Below, piece after piece: positions 30,287 to 42,466 of a stretch of 64,000 nt of DNA. Numbering within the stretch: the first letter of the stretch is position 1; every line of letters begins with the position of its first letter. The stretch is from Kluyveromyces lactis (Eukaryota; Ascomycota; Saccharomycetes; Saccharomycetales; Saccharomycetaceae). The notes beneath the pieces are model-generated. The model ran no database searches, was not told the DNA's origin, and worked only from the letters and a program-made list of their open reading frames with translations. A program made the position numbers and the translations under genes. The stretch is from the NCBI RefSeq assembly GCF_000002515.2, contig NC_006042.1:806001-870000 (forward strand), given 5' to 3'.

Positions 30287-33200
30287 ATGGAACAAGATTC
30301 TGACGAGGCAATCTCTGTCTCGTCTTCTAATTACGACAAATATTTGAGATTAGCCACCGATAAAAACCCTAGTATACTTTTAGAACTTGACTTACAGGGA
30401 AATGTTAAACACCTTAGCAAAGTATGGAACACCGTCATAGGAACCAATAGACTTAAGATCTTGGGGAATCCAGTCTCAAACATCATCATAGGAAGCGATT
30501 ATGATAAGTCTGTTTTCCATCGTGCCTTGAATATGATGCTTGAAGATGATAATAGTTATAGAGTCAAATTTCTGACGGAAACCGGCGATTTAATGGGTGA
30601 TACAGATCAATTGGGGTTGTCGAGCTCTCCTTCTAAATCCTCCGATTCTTCTTCTGTGAGTTCAAGTAGTGACGAAATCAATGCTGAAACTATTAGAAAC
30701 GATAACAATGAGCTTATAGATGCAGAATGGCACGGAAATGGGGATACCATAGAATTAGAAGCGCAAGGAATCTTAATACATGATATTTATACCAAAAAAC
30801 CATCGCACACTATGTGGATAGTAAAACCTCTTTATGATATTGATGAGTTAGATAATTTGCCGTATGATTTGGTAAAGAGATTAGGATTTGGGGCAAAACT
30901 TTTCTCCCAATATTTGCAGAAGATAGAAGATATGATGATCCTAGACGAGATGGATCTTCCCACTCCTAATTTCGAATTATGTCGAGTTTGTGAAGTTATG
31001 GTTCCTACATGGTGGCTCGAAACTCACTCTCAGATTTGCGTTTGTGAGCACAGACTAGAAAGTGTGGTGCAAACTGCACACGACGAGCTACTAGAACAGA
31101 AAGGTTTAATCGAATCGATTATTGGATCATTAGAAGAACAAGAGTACCCTCCCATTACAGAATATAAGAATTATCCACTACCCCAAATTAATAGTAGGGG
31201 AAGATCACCAAGTCCGCCATTCCATGAATCGAATGGATCCTATCGGTCATCTTCAATGGAAAGATCAAGTTCCTCACTGCTGAAATCATCTACTAATATT
31301 ATGCAGCAAAACATGAGATTCCCATTTAAACCGCTATATATGTTGAAAGAGCTATGTGAAGAGGCAATTCAAGTCAATACAAGCCAGTTGAAAATGCAAT
31401 CTGAAGAAATATACAATAATGGTATTCTGCACCCAACTTCAACATTCTATCAATTTTCCCCAAATACTGAATTGCATATTGATCATGTTTTGAATTGGAA
31501 ATCTTCATTTGAAGTTTCAGATCCTGCCATAAATTTATTGATACAGGACACCATGGCTATATGTAGACAGAAGGTCGAAACTGTCATAAGAATGGACAAC
31601 ACTCTCAAATATTCACACAAAGTAAAGAATGAGGTGGATTTGTCAATTTCACAATTAATCAAAGAAAGGATTCACAGCAATCGATTGAATGTTTCTTACA
31701 CTTTAGATCTAGTGCCGAATATCAATTCGGGACCAGGCTCAGCTGTTAATCTAGGAACACCTTCATCACCAAAATTAGCCACCCCTCTTCCACAACGGCT
31801 ACCATCATCCAGTAACCTATTCTCTGATTCTTATATTGGCACCGACACTATTCCAGAACCTCATCCATTTGGCAAATCAAATGCTGACATTGCAAGATCT
31901 TACTTTGAAAACTCCGGTTCAAATTCTGCACATGCATCTAAATCTGTAACTCCTAAACAATCAGTAGGAGAGCAAGATTCTAAGATAACTACTGATGATA
32001 TTTCAATGGGCGAAGGATTGGAAACTTCTATGGATAGCCGATCTAATCCTTCTACTCCTAAGTTTGCCCTGAACAATTATTTTCATCTTCCCAAATTAAC
32101 AAGTAGTATCAGTCTCACTCCTCGAAGAGGATCACCTGTAAACTTCTCTACTCCTACCTCGTATACTCAGAATGGTGCTCAAATCAATCCAAATTATTTT
32201 TCTTCCGCCAATATCATGGGTTCGTTATCCACTACGAAGTCGATCACTGACAATTCGCCGATGCTCTCGCCCTTCATTTCCGGTTCTGAAGCAATGCAAC
32301 TATCTGATAGTAATCAACATCGCAATCAACCTCTTTCACCGCTACTGCTTCCAACCACAGGTAAATCGATTATTCCTTCGATACGAGACTACGATGTGAT
32401 TAAACCCATCAGTAAGGGCGCCTATGGGAGTGTCTACCTTGCTAAAAAGCGTGTCACTGGAGAGTATTTTGCTATCAAGGTACTCAAGAAATCAGATATG
32501 ATCGCCAAGAATCAGGTAACGAATGTCAAATCGGAACGCGCAATAATGATGGTTCAGAGTGATAAGCCATATGTTGCTAGATTATATGCAACGTTTCAAA
32601 ACAAAGAGAATTTATTTTTGGTGATGCAGTACTTGAGCGGAGGAGATATGGCTACTTTAATTAAAATGATGGGTAATTTGCCAGAAAAATGGGCAAAGCA
32701 GTATATTTGTGAAGTGATCTCAGGTGTTGATGACATGCATCAAAATGGTATCATTCACCATGATTTGAAACCAGACAATTTGTTGATTGATTCTTTAGGT
32801 CATATCAAATTGACAGACTTTGGGTTGTCACGTATGGGTCTTTTGCGTCGTCATAAAGAGAAGAGGCGTAACAGCCAAATTCAAAGTTCAAGAAATCCCA
32901 GTTTCACTTGTGATAGCTCTGTGACGCGTAAAAATTCTGTCACAGATTCATTACAATCCGTACCGGGCGCGGCTGAGAATATTTATGACTTAGTCAAAAA
33001 GACTAAAGGTCCCAATCATCCTCTAGCGCACATTCACAATCTCCATCAACTGTTACCGACGTACCTTATTTGAAAAGAAATGGTTCCCACGTTTCATTTA
33101 CAATGGCTGGTCTTTCACGCTCCGGCACGCCTCCCTTATCTGCAACTTTGATGTCAACATCAGATCATCTAAGTATTCCCAACCAAAATCATCACCATCA

Positions 33201-35004
33201 TTCCAGGACAAACTCAAACCTTTCTGAGACCAATGTCCACGATTCGCCTAAGGATTTGTCTTTATTCAATCCCAATGAATCTAAGAATTTTTTTGGAACT
33301 CCAGACTATCTCGCGCCAGAAACTATAAAGGGTACTGGCGAAAGTGATACTTGTGATTGGTGGTCCGTTGGGTGCATATTTTTTGAGTTTTTGTTTGGAT
33401 ATCCCCCATTTCATGGTACAACAGTAGATGAAGTCTTCGAAAATATAATTGGTGGTGTCATACGCTGGCCAGAATTCCCTGATGCGGAGACAGAAATGGA
33501 ATACATATCACCAGATGCAAAAGATTTGGTAATTAAGTTATTGGTGCTTGATCCGAACAAGAGACTTGGTGCCAGTGGCTCTCAGGAGATCAAAGAGCAT
33601 CCGTACTTCAAAGATGTTGATTGGGACCATGTGTATGACGAGCAACCATCATTTGTACCACGAGTGGAACATCCTGAAGACACTGAGTACTTCGATTTAC
33701 GTGGAGCGTCTCTCGATGAATTTGCTGCTTCGAATTTCGATGAAGATAATGATTATACGATGCTAGACGCCAAAAATGGTACAAAATCACTCGACTCTCA
33801 GTTACATCGGAGACTGTCTGACCAAAGCAGTGGTAGAAACACTCCAAAACAAAGATTAAGTATAAGTTCTGTTCTTGAAATGGTGAACCAAAACTTAGAA
33901 TCACCAACCGCGAACAATTCACCGATTACAAAACATATACCGCTCGCTATCCCTCCACACATGAGAGACAGACGTAGTAGCAAATTGAACGACTCCTCTC
34001 CAGAATTCGGCTCCTTTAACTACAGAAACTTAAATGCTTTAGATAAAGCCAATAAAGATGCAATCACTAGGTTGAAATCGGAACATCTGTCGGAGTACCT
34101 CCACCAGAGAACTTCAAGTTCGTCTTTATCTAGCTCTTCTTCGGAAAACTCAGGTAAGCTGAAACAATCAAGTGCTAATAGTGCACAGGGATCAGTCCCA
34201 ACCTCTATGGGTACACGTAGATCTAACTCTCCTCAAGTACTGAAATGGAATACGAATGCTTCTCCAAGCAGGCGCAACAGTGTCGACACCATGAGCCCTC
34301 AACCGTCAGCGACTAAAAGATTTTCGGACATAGGATCATATCTAACTGAAGAATCTGCTCACGGGAGTTCTTCGACGTCATCTCCGTTAGCATCAAAATT
34401 CAAGTCTCCACTATCACCACCATCAGTAAACGGCACTCTGGGTTCAATTTCAAAATCACGGAAAGTATCAAGAAATAGTTTCGGTTCTACAACGGAGGAT
34501 GATGAGAGACTCTCCGCATTATCAAGGGTAAACACCGTCAGAAAGCTCAGACGACGTAGTGGGCGGAAATCTTCTTCCAACTCGAACGGTATTAGATACA
34601 AGTTGGATGTCTTACTCTGTGAACCTATTCCAATTCATAGATACAGAGTAGCAGAAGACTTGGAAAGCATTGGGTGCTCTGTTGTTTCCGCTGGAAATGG
34701 TGAAGAGTTGGTTCGTCGTGCCACAACAGGCGTAAAGTTTGACCTAATCATCACAGCAATGAAACTTCCAAAATTAGGCGCAATCGATATAGCAAAACTT
34801 ATAAGACATACCAATAGTGTCAATTGCACGACACCAATAGTAGCCTTAACAGTCTATTATCACGACGCCAAAGAATCTAAGGTGTTTGATGATGTCTTGG
34901 AAAAACCTGTAAGCGTGGAACAGTTACGGAAACTTGTGTCCAAATATGCGCTACTTAAGTCACAAAACGAAGAAGACACGCTTCTGAGTGACACAGAATC
35001 TTGA
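30287..35004 (+). CDS. RIM15: Greatwall-family kinase Rim15, frame broken once
   Basis: Rim15 drives entry into quiescence and meiosis downstream of TOR and PKA. The first frame (30287-33073, 928 codons) has a PAS-like domain (about residues 15-95), a C-x2-C...H-x3-C zinc motif (CRVCEVM...HSQIC, about 232-252), and the kinase N-lobe with SKGAYGSVYLAKK, AIKVLKKS, HHDLKPDN and TDFGLSR. The second frame continues (to 35004) with FFGTPDYLAPE, the C-lobe, and a C-terminal receiver-like domain. The switch must occur within 33007-33072, in the unconserved kinase insert. It needs a one-base deletion (or two-base insertion) relative to the ancestor. No intron signals or slippery heptamer are seen. It may be a natural loss or a sequencing error. 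Confidence 0.9.
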
Positions 35005-35040
35005 ACAGCGAATAGACTTCGAACTCACGAATTGTCCTAA

Positions 35041-35071
<31 letters not shown>

Positions 35072-36590
35072 CTAGTCAATGCATACATACATATACACAC
35101 TCTCTTTTATTGTGAAAGCTATGGATATAGGAACCTTATTGATAATTATAATGAATTTGACGTAGTCCTTCTGCAGCATTCAAAAAAAATAAAAAATAAA
35201 ATAAAGGGAAAACTCAGATTTAAGGAAAGAATGCACAGAACCACCCCTTAAAGAATGATATACTTACCGAAGGTGTCAGGAAGATACACACACACACACC
35301 AGAGAGCTATCAGCACAATCGAGTCCTAAGCGGTTGTAGCAGCAAGTGTGTTACATACAGGAATAATTGATACAAGCTATTATAATTGCCGCTGTTTCTT
35401 TGCTTCTTTTTTAATCATCAAGTTCCCTTATTTGACGCTCAGATTCACTACACTTTTGGTCATATAACGTTTAATAAGAGAGCAGCAACAAATTACTAAA
35501 AGCAAATATACATCATTCATTTGATAGTCTTTTCTTCACTACATTTGCAAAGCTATAGTTTCCCTTTTAAAACAAACAAGAAGTGTCTGTTTTCAGTTAA
35601 TGATTCTTACTTTTTATTGGAACTTAGAACACATTATTGATTGCTTCTCTACTGTAAGACAGCTGGATTGATAGTTACAGTGAGAAATTTGCCAATTGGA
35701 CACACGTATTCCTTTTTATCGTTTTGTTTAACGCTGAAAATCCTTCGCAAAGCTTCCCCAGAGTACCCCCAATTAATCGTACTCTAGATATTCCCAAGTT
35801 TAAAATAGTCAAGTATCCTCTGGTAAACCCTTTCCATTTACTAGATTTACGTATTGCAGAGGCAAAAAAAGAAGAATTCTTCGAATCGTTCTAAGCGTCT
35901 TTTAGCCTCTCTTTTTTAAATCTACAAAATAACAGCATTATTATTTGCATCGCTATTTGTTAGAGCCAGCTCAACTGTTACATTTCTGACGCTCGTAAAG
36001 TGCTTTACTGTACCCCGTCAACCGTTCTCACGTGAAGTGCCTGCAGTTTTCTACCCACAAATCAATCGATTTTTCCTTCTTTTATCAAGAAAATCGTGAA
36101 ATCGTCGAATTCTGATTTTTTTCTTCCAAAGAAAAGTTTTAGGAAATCGGAAACATTAAAGTTTTCTAGTTAAAAAAGTGTAAAGAAGGAAAAAGGGTTC
36201 TTCCTTGAAGTTAAAACACCGTTGACACGGTACCTTACAATCGTCTTTGAGAATTCAAGTGTTCCCAAGCACAGTAATTGTTGGTGAGCTCGTCACAATA
36301 CACGTTAATAGCAAGTTTTAAGTGCGAATTTTGGGTTTTACTTCTATTCCCCTTTCTCAAAATCAGATTTCCCTACAGTTGAAAGAAAACTGAAAAGAAA
36401 AAGATCTGATTGCGTATACTTATCTGTTACTGTAGTCTGGTGGCCAATTCCAGTGTACATCTTTTGTTTCGACTTGGTTTAAACCTTTTGTTTTATTTCT
36501 GAAAAGCAGTTTAGCTGGGATCAGTTGTTTTATCTGTATTGGACGCGTGTGTTTTATTAGATTCCTCGATAGGAAGCGTTGGTAAGAGAT
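35005..36590. other. long spacer before CDC55
   Basis: Starts with a (TA)n run (about 35042-35067), followed by a short CA run near 35287. Then come about 1.3 kb without coding potential upstream of CDC55. This is the junction between the chromosome VI/XII block and the chromosome VII block. Confidence 0.6.
35042..35067. repeat. (TA)n microsatellite
   Basis: About 13 uninterrupted TA units lie some 40 bases after the RIM15 stop. Confidence 0.9.
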
Positions 36591-37949
36591 ATGTCACAGC
36601 ACGGGTTCGATTTCAAGTTCAGTCAATGCTTTGGTGATAAAGCAGATATCGTGGTTACAGAGGCAGACATTATAACGGCGTCGGAGTTCGATCATACAGG
36701 TGATTATCTTGCAACCGGTGATAGAGGTGGACGTGTAGTTTTATTTGAAAGGAACAATACAAAGCATTGCGAATACAAGTTTCTAACGGAATTTCAGTCA
36801 CACGATGCAGAATTCGATTATTTGAAATCTTTAGAGATTGAGGAGAAGATTAATCAGATCAAGTGGTGTCGGCCAACGAACCAATCGCATTTCTTGTTAA
36901 GTACAAACGATAAGACGATTAAGTTGTGGAAGATATATGAGAAAAATATCAAATTGGTTAGTGATAACAATCTATCAGAGGGAAATAAAGACTACCACAG
37001 ACGCTCTGCTGGGAACGGTAGCGCAAGAGCTGTACTGTCTTTGCAGACTTTGAAGTTACCCAAGCTGTCCTTACATGATAGAATTATAGCTGCTGCACCA
37101 AAGAAGATTTATAGTAATGCTCACACCTATCACATCAATTCGATATCGTTGAATTCAGATCAGGAAACGTTCATCAGTTCAGATGATTTGAGAATCAACT
37201 TATGGAATTTAGATATACCGGACGAATCATTCAATATTGTTGATATTAAACCAGCCAACATGGAGGAACTAACAGAAGTCATTACAAGTGCAGAATTCCA
37301 TCCTCAACAGTGTAATGCTTTCATGTATTCTTCATCGAAGGGGACCATCAAATTATGCGACATGAGACAGAATGCTCTTTGTGATTACCGAGCTAAGGTG
37401 TTCGAAGAATACCTTGACCCAATAAGTCATAATTTTTTCACAGAAATCACTTCATCAATATCTGACGTCAAATTCAGTCCTGATGGTCGTTATATTGCAT
37501 CTCGTGATTATTTAACCGTTAAGATATGGGATATTAACATGGATAATAAGCCATTGAAAACGATAAATATCCATGAACAACTAGAAGAAAGATTAAATGA
37601 TACTTATGAAAATGATGCTATATTCGATAAATTCGAAGTTGCTTTCAGTGGTGATAGTTCAAGTGTAATGACAGGATCATACAACAATAACTTTATGATT
37701 TATCCCAACGTAGTAAAAACGGGCGATTATCAAGCACCTACTGGAATGGATGAAATTGTATTACAAGCAGATAAGACTGCATTTAAATCAAAGAGGTTGA
37801 GTAGTTTGCAACAGCAAAGTGCGAGAAATAAAGAATGGGGTGATGAAATTGATTTCAAAAAATCCATTCTGCATTTCTCTTGGCATCCAAGAGAAAATAG
37901 TGTTGCCATTGCAGCCACTAATAATTTGTTCATCTTCTCGGCATTGTAA
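36591..37949 (+). CDS. CDC55: PP2A regulatory B subunit Cdc55
   Basis: This 452-residue WD40 propeller is the B/PR55 regulatory subunit of protein phosphatase 2A, which acts in mitotic exit, the spindle checkpoint and the Rim15-endosulfine pathway. The conserved start [17 protein letters not shown] and blades such as [13 protein letters not shown] and [21 protein letters not shown] are clear. It is shorter than S. cerevisiae Cdc55 (526), mainly through shorter inserts. The ATG at 36591 is preferred to an in-frame TTG four codons upstream. It lies next to RIM15, whose substrates inhibit PP2A-Cdc55; this adjacency may be chance. Confidence 0.97.
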   Translation: MSQHGFDFKFSQCFGDKADIVVTEADIITASEFDHTGDYLATGDRGGRVVLFERNNTKHCEYKFLTEFQSHDAEFDYLKSLEIEEKINQIKWCRPTNQSHFLLSTNDKTIKLWKIYEKNIKLVSDNNLSEGNKDYHRRSAGNGSARAVLSLQTLKLPKLSLHDRIIAAAPKKIYSNAHTYHINSISLNSDQETFISSDDLRINLWNLDIPDESFNIVDIKPANMEELTEVITSAEFHPQQCNAFMYSSSKGTIKLCDMRQNALCDYRAKVFEEYLDPISHNFFTEITSSISDVKFSPDGRYIASRDYLTVKIWDINMDNKPLKTINIHEQLEERLNDTYENDAIFDKFEVAFSGDSSSVMTGSYNNNFMIYPNVVKTGDYQAPTGMDEIVLQADKTAFKSKRLSSLQQQSARNKEWGDEIDFKKSILHFSWHPRENSVAIAATNNLFIFSAL

Positions 37950-38700
37950 TTTTACTCCTCATCAAGTTGTAATCAATAGTGTTACAGTTTGCCATTTTAC
38001 ATACGTATATCCATATGTACATATAATCTCTAATTTTCTCGTCGAATTAAATAACATATCGAAGGTAAACTAATAGCTCGGGGCATAGCTTCAAGTGTGC
38101 TCCGGATATATTCTGGATATATGTTGTATATACGCTGTACCAGCGTATCACTTTTCGTTTTCCCCTTATTTTTTGTTCGGTTAACAATGGGGAACAATGT
38201 AAAGTTAAAGTTTTTGGAACGTAAAGTCAGTTTGTATTCATCATTCGTGAAAAAAAAGTAAGTATTGAGTTACTAAAGACGTTTGCCATAACGCTGAGCA
38301 TATCGAAGTTGATGTACTGCTTGTCACAGATTCAGTACAATAGATATTGATAATGAAGAAACTTATATCTACTTATGATCATTGACACAGTGTGACGTGT
38401 TTTATTCTATTTTTCTAGGACTGAATTTACAATAAAGATAAAAAGTGTGTTTATTCTTCTTGAGTTAAATAATAATTATTTGTATGGTGGAAACTCCACT
38501 ATAAAGTTTATCCATATGTTTGTTGTATTTTGAAGTATAATGCCAGATTAAACGGATGTTTGAATTCTTTTGAAGATAATTTGAGGATATTTGATAAAAG
38601 GTGTTTTAAAAGATAAAAAAACCCACAGGCAGGGGCTATCTTGATATTTCATTATGAATGGCCAAAGCCCAACAAGTTGAGATCATTTATCGAACTGTGT
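37950..38700. other. convergent spacer CDC55/COX13
   Basis: AT-rich with repeated GGATATAT-like motifs near 38104-38130. No gene seen; 751 bases is long for a convergent spacer in this window. Confidence 0.55.
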
Positions 38701-39084
38701 TTAATCGTGAGAGACGTGTCTGTTAATGACTGGGTTCCAGAACAAAGTCTTGTCACCGTCACCCCAGAAGAAAGGCTTTTGTCTTAAGTTTTGGAATTCG
38801 TAGTCTCTTGGCCATTCTTCATCTGGAACGTGCTTCAAATGTTCACGGTGCTCAGCGTGTTCAGCTTCAACGAAGTAGGTGTTGACAGCGGTCAGAGCAA
38901 TAGCTGGAGCAGCAACAAATATGGAGATCTTAACCCACAAGTTAGAGGTTTGCTTAGCGTGCTCAGTACTGTGCTTCATGTAGTCCTTGTAAGCTTGGGC
39001 AGCAGCCAAATCTGGCTTACCGAAAGCTGGTTCCAAAGCATACTTTGGTAGAGTAGAAGCTCTTCTAATGGCTTGTTTGAACAT
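38701..39084 (-). CDS. COX13: cytochrome c oxidase subunit VIa
   Basis: The 127-residue subunit of mitochondrial complex IV has a basic presequence (MFKQAIRRASTLPKYA). One membrane helix follows (about residues 50-69, VKISIFVAAPAIALTAVNTY), then the conserved tail with EEWPRDYEFQNLRQKPFFWGDGDKT-type sequence facing the intermembrane space. Length matches S. cerevisiae Cox13 (129). Order CDC55-COX13-IME4-HOS2 equals YGL190C-YGL191W-YGL192W-YGL194C. Confidence 0.97.
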   Translation of the reverse strand: MFKQAIRRASTLPKYALEPAFGKPDLAAAQAYKDYMKHSTEHAKQTSNLWVKISIFVAAPAIALTAVNTYFVEAEHAEHREHLKHVPDEEWPRDYEFQNLRQKPFFWGDGDKTLFWNPVINRHVSHD

Positions 39085-40170
39085 TTTTGATTATATCTAG
39101 GGTCTGGCTTTTCGAAACAGAATATCCTTATGGAATTAATTCACCAAACACAGTTGACGTTAAATAGATATCAAACTCGAAATGAATGTAAAATGAATTG
39201 TAAACAGTAAGAAAACTAATCACAAAAATCTCTTTTAAAAAAGTACTTTGACTTACCAATAAAACCTTTTCTATTATGGAAAGAGTAGCTTTAATAACTT
39301 GAACTTTCCTAACTATTAAACAATTTTTTTTTTCCTACCTCCAAAATTTTCTAGCATCAACACAATCTCTCTCGCGATATTTCCATATCCCACTCCATAT
39401 AAAAAACCAAAAATGGCACGACGGAGAAACTAGACAAAGATCATGCTTTTTCGATGTTGTAATTTCGGTATCACATTACACGGTATGAAAATGATTGGTT
39501 GCTGGTCACGAGAGACTTAAGTTCTGGTAATGGACACTGAGCATAAAAGGTTCCTATTCCTTGTTTAAATGGTGTTGCTGTCTCGCCGGGACTACAAACC
39601 CACAAGTAGCTCATACGATACCGTTCACACTGGCAACAGATTCAGAAGTACTTCCTACTTTATTTTCTGTTTCTGTTGCATCTCTTTATACATATTGACA
39701 AACAGTGTAATATTGACGTTCAGGAATTCAAGTCCGGGTAACAATATTTGTTTCACGGCCTGGCGGTAATTGATTTTGGGTTTTTAGCAAACCTGAGCCA
39801 TCGCATGTCATTCTAGTAGCTGCTGCAGGGACTTGCCGGCTGGGGTTGGTGTAGTGGACAGAAACACCGTTCCTAATATATAGAATGCTAGATTAAGCTG
39901 AGAGCTTGTTGCATTGAATTCAAAAAACAAGCGCGTTGGCTAATAGAACGCCCGTAGGATCAGCCATGGTTATGGAAATCAAAAGATTGCCTATTGCTGC
40001 TTAAGTGTAGCACGAACTTGTGGGTAATGTAACGTTTGTAATTACAAGGGCGTATGACATAAATTAAAAAAAAGAAGAAAAGTAAGAAGGAACACATACA
40101 GACTCCTAATGGATACTGTGTATCGACAAATAAAAGCTAGGACATTTGAAGTAAAGAGAGTATTACATCT
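39085..40170. other. COX13 promoter and IME4 3' region
   Basis: This 1.1-kb spacer shows no coding frame worth calling. In S. cerevisiae the region downstream of IME4 drives an antisense RNA repressed by a1-alpha2; I looked for a full a1-alpha2 operator here and found none convincing. Confidence 0.5.
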
Positions 40171-41745
40171 TTAGTTTGTCTTTGAATTCTTTGATTTTTC
40201 CATGAATCTTTCGTATTTCCTTTTCACATCCACTTCATGGATAGATGAGCCTGTCACTTGATTTCCTATCGTGAACCATCCAGGACGGATGTTATGGTCC
40301 CTACCGAAAATTTCAAGTTTACGGGCATGTGTACCGACAAGTCTTTCAATGATTCCATACAATTCGTCCGGCTTTCTACTGGTTTCTCTAGTTGCGCTAA
40401 TGATCAAGTCAATGTCTATTTTTCTGTTTAGCCATTCCGGATTGCCTTTGACCCCGACGAGTAAATGCTCTTTACTGTGGTTCAACCAATGGCCAGTTCT
40501 ACCTGTCACAATTGTTCTTCCTAATTGGTTTGTCTTGATCCAAGATATTTCATTTATTACTTCGTAACCCCAATTCTGCAATGATTCTTTCCCTACTTCG
40601 ATAGCACGGCCGGTTACCCACAAGAACAATAAACCTTCTTCCTGCAAGAGATCAAATGGTAGTTGCAGTAACTCATTATCATTGCAAGTACCGTAGGGCA
40701 AATTCATATGAATGTTCCATGCGGGATCTGCAATAACGGCTGAAAATTTACCAAGAATATCGAAGTCAAACTTTCTGACGTCACATTTGATCCATTGTGG
40801 AGGAAGAAGCTTCTTAAACGATGAAGAACAGCACTCTCCATGCGTATAGAACGAATACTGCTTGCGTTGCTCTTTTTGTTCTTCAATTTTCTGTTTTTGG
40901 AGAGATTCAGGATAATATTGCAGATAGTGGACGTATCTGCAGGTACTTAACTTGTGACAAGTATCCAAATACGAACAATCTCCCAACGAAAGATCCGTCT
41001 GTGGCTTTAAATTTGGTATGAAATGAATGTGCGTGTTCGAACATTCGATAATATCCGGACAATCAGCTTCAATCTTCTTTAATTTTTCACCTTGCAAAGA
41101 CATGATTTTGTTGTTAACAGTATTGATGACGGTGGATAGTAGTGACACATGTTTCGGATCTGAGCATATTGGTATGAAAGGTGATCGCTTAGTGTTTAAT
41201 TTTGCCTGTTCTTTAGATAACTTAGTGGATCCGAGTTCTAACGAGAGGATTTGATTTAAGTGTCTTAGACACTTAGCATTAGGGGTTACAATTTCACTCT
41301 GGTCCAAAATGCCCATCAACTTATTTAATAATATGGGTTCGCTTTCAATTTTTCTTTCTTTAACCTGAACAGAATCTTTATCGATCGCAATCTGCTTGGC
41401 TTTATTGCCAGTATGTGATAATGACAATTTAATAGCTTGGTCATAATGAACTTTTTGCAATATTTTCAAGGAGTCCCCATCAACAAATGAAATCTTTTGG
41501 CCAAAAATATTCCCGCCACTATCATCTTCAAAATTCATGCAACCACCACATACTTCTGAAATTTTATTCAAATCTTCACAAAACTGGTAATACGTCTCAC
41601 CACATTCGTTATTCTTCCATAGGAAATTTTGCATGAACATGGAATAAATGACATAAATGTCGTGTAAGCTACCATTGATCGGGGATGCAGTGATGGACGC
41701 ATAGTTGTCCAACATAAAATCAACTAACCCCCAATTCAAAGACAT
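40171..41745 (-). CDS. IME4: mRNA N6-adenosine methyltransferase Ime4
   Basis: This 524-residue METTL3-type enzyme methylates mRNA adenosines during meiosis. The SAM-binding catalytic element reads ADPAWNIHMNLPYGT: the Asp and Trp of the DPPW signature are kept, with Ala in the second Pro place. Further conserved elements are FLWVTGRA, IKTNQLGRTIVTGRTGHWLNHSKEH (partial), KPDELYG and ARKLEIFGR. A Cys/His cluster before the domain (CSYLDTCHKLSTCRYVH) resembles a CCCH zinc finger. It is divergent from HOS2 as in S. cerevisiae and somewhat shorter than Sc Ime4 (600). Confidence 0.95.
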   Translation of the reverse strand: MSLNWGLVDFMLDNYASITASPINGSLHDIYVIYSMFMQNFLWKNNECGETYYQFCEDLNKISEVCGGCMNFEDDSGGNIFGQKISFVDGDSLKILQKVHYDQAIKLSLSHTGNKAKQIAIDKDSVQVKERKIESEPILLNKLMGILDQSEIVTPNAKCLRHLNQILSLELGSTKLSKEQAKLNTKRSPFIPICSDPKHVSLLSTVINTVNNKIMSLQGEKLKKIEADCPDIIECSNTHIHFIPNLKPQTDLSLGDCSYLDTCHKLSTCRYVHYLQYYPESLQKQKIEEQKEQRKQYSFYTHGECCSSSFKKLLPPQWIKCDVRKFDFDILGKFSAVIADPAWNIHMNLPYGTCNDNELLQLPFDLLQEEGLLFLWVTGRAIEVGKESLQNWGYEVINEISWIKTNQLGRTIVTGRTGHWLNHSKEHLLVGVKGNPEWLNRKIDIDLIISATRETSRKPDELYGIIERLVGTHARKLEIFGRDHNIRPGWFTIGNQVTGSSIHEVDVKRKYERFMEKSKNSKTN

Positions 41746-42466
41746 AATACCAGTTTCACTCCTTTCACTGCTCGGACAATTTCTTTCGAGACGCAGCTAT
41801 ATTCAGTTTCGTTTCACCTTGTTACTCCACTCAATAAAAAAACAACCGCCGACGTCAATATCTCTGGCTCCAGACAAGATATAACAAATCCGTATATTTT
41901 TTTCGATCACCACAACTTTCACAAACTTTCTGTGCCTACAATGTCATGAAACTATATATAAATTGCCGGCTTTTCCTCTCAGTTCCATCCACGTTTAACA
42001 ATGGTTCTGTCTTAAAAAGATGGTGTATTTCGTGATGAAGCTGGGATTTTTTATTTTCAAATCCGAGTTTGATCTAGGTAGGAATTCGTTGTGAACAGGG
42101 GAATACACAGGCTCCAAACTGGCAGGAAAGTGAAGGGCTTTACCAGTGTATTATACGTGAATCTGCAACGATGCTGATCTCTCTTTAGAATTGTGGGGTA
42201 CATCCTTCATCTTGATACGTTGTTATCACGTGATTGGTTCATGTGATGTACGGAGTTTATGGTTCTGATCCACTTGGAATAAAAAAACATGGAATTTGAA
42301 AATACAGTAATAACAGAACAACACATAAATAAAGTACGGAAAGGTCGAATAGACAATCGACCGAGCCAATACCCAACTCTTTGCAGATTGTAGCTACCAA
42401 GTATCAATTCTGGCTGAGTGGCAGTTATTCATTACGGGTAAGTGGTAGCGGAATCCTTTTCATAAG
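41746..42466. other. divergent promoter region IME4/HOS2
   Basis: Contains an E-box TCACGTGA (42226-42233). A TGGCTGAGTGG sequence (42412-42422) resembles a tRNA A box, but no B box follows. Confidence 0.55.

Noticed and set aside
39785-40170. Possible a1-alpha2 operator downstream of IME4
   Set aside because: A GCATGT half site is present (39803) but the partner half with proper spacing is missing.
42412-42422. TGGCTGAGTGG, like a tRNA A box, before HOS2
   Set aside because: No B box GGTTCGANTCC within the following 100 bases and no cloverleaf could be drawn.
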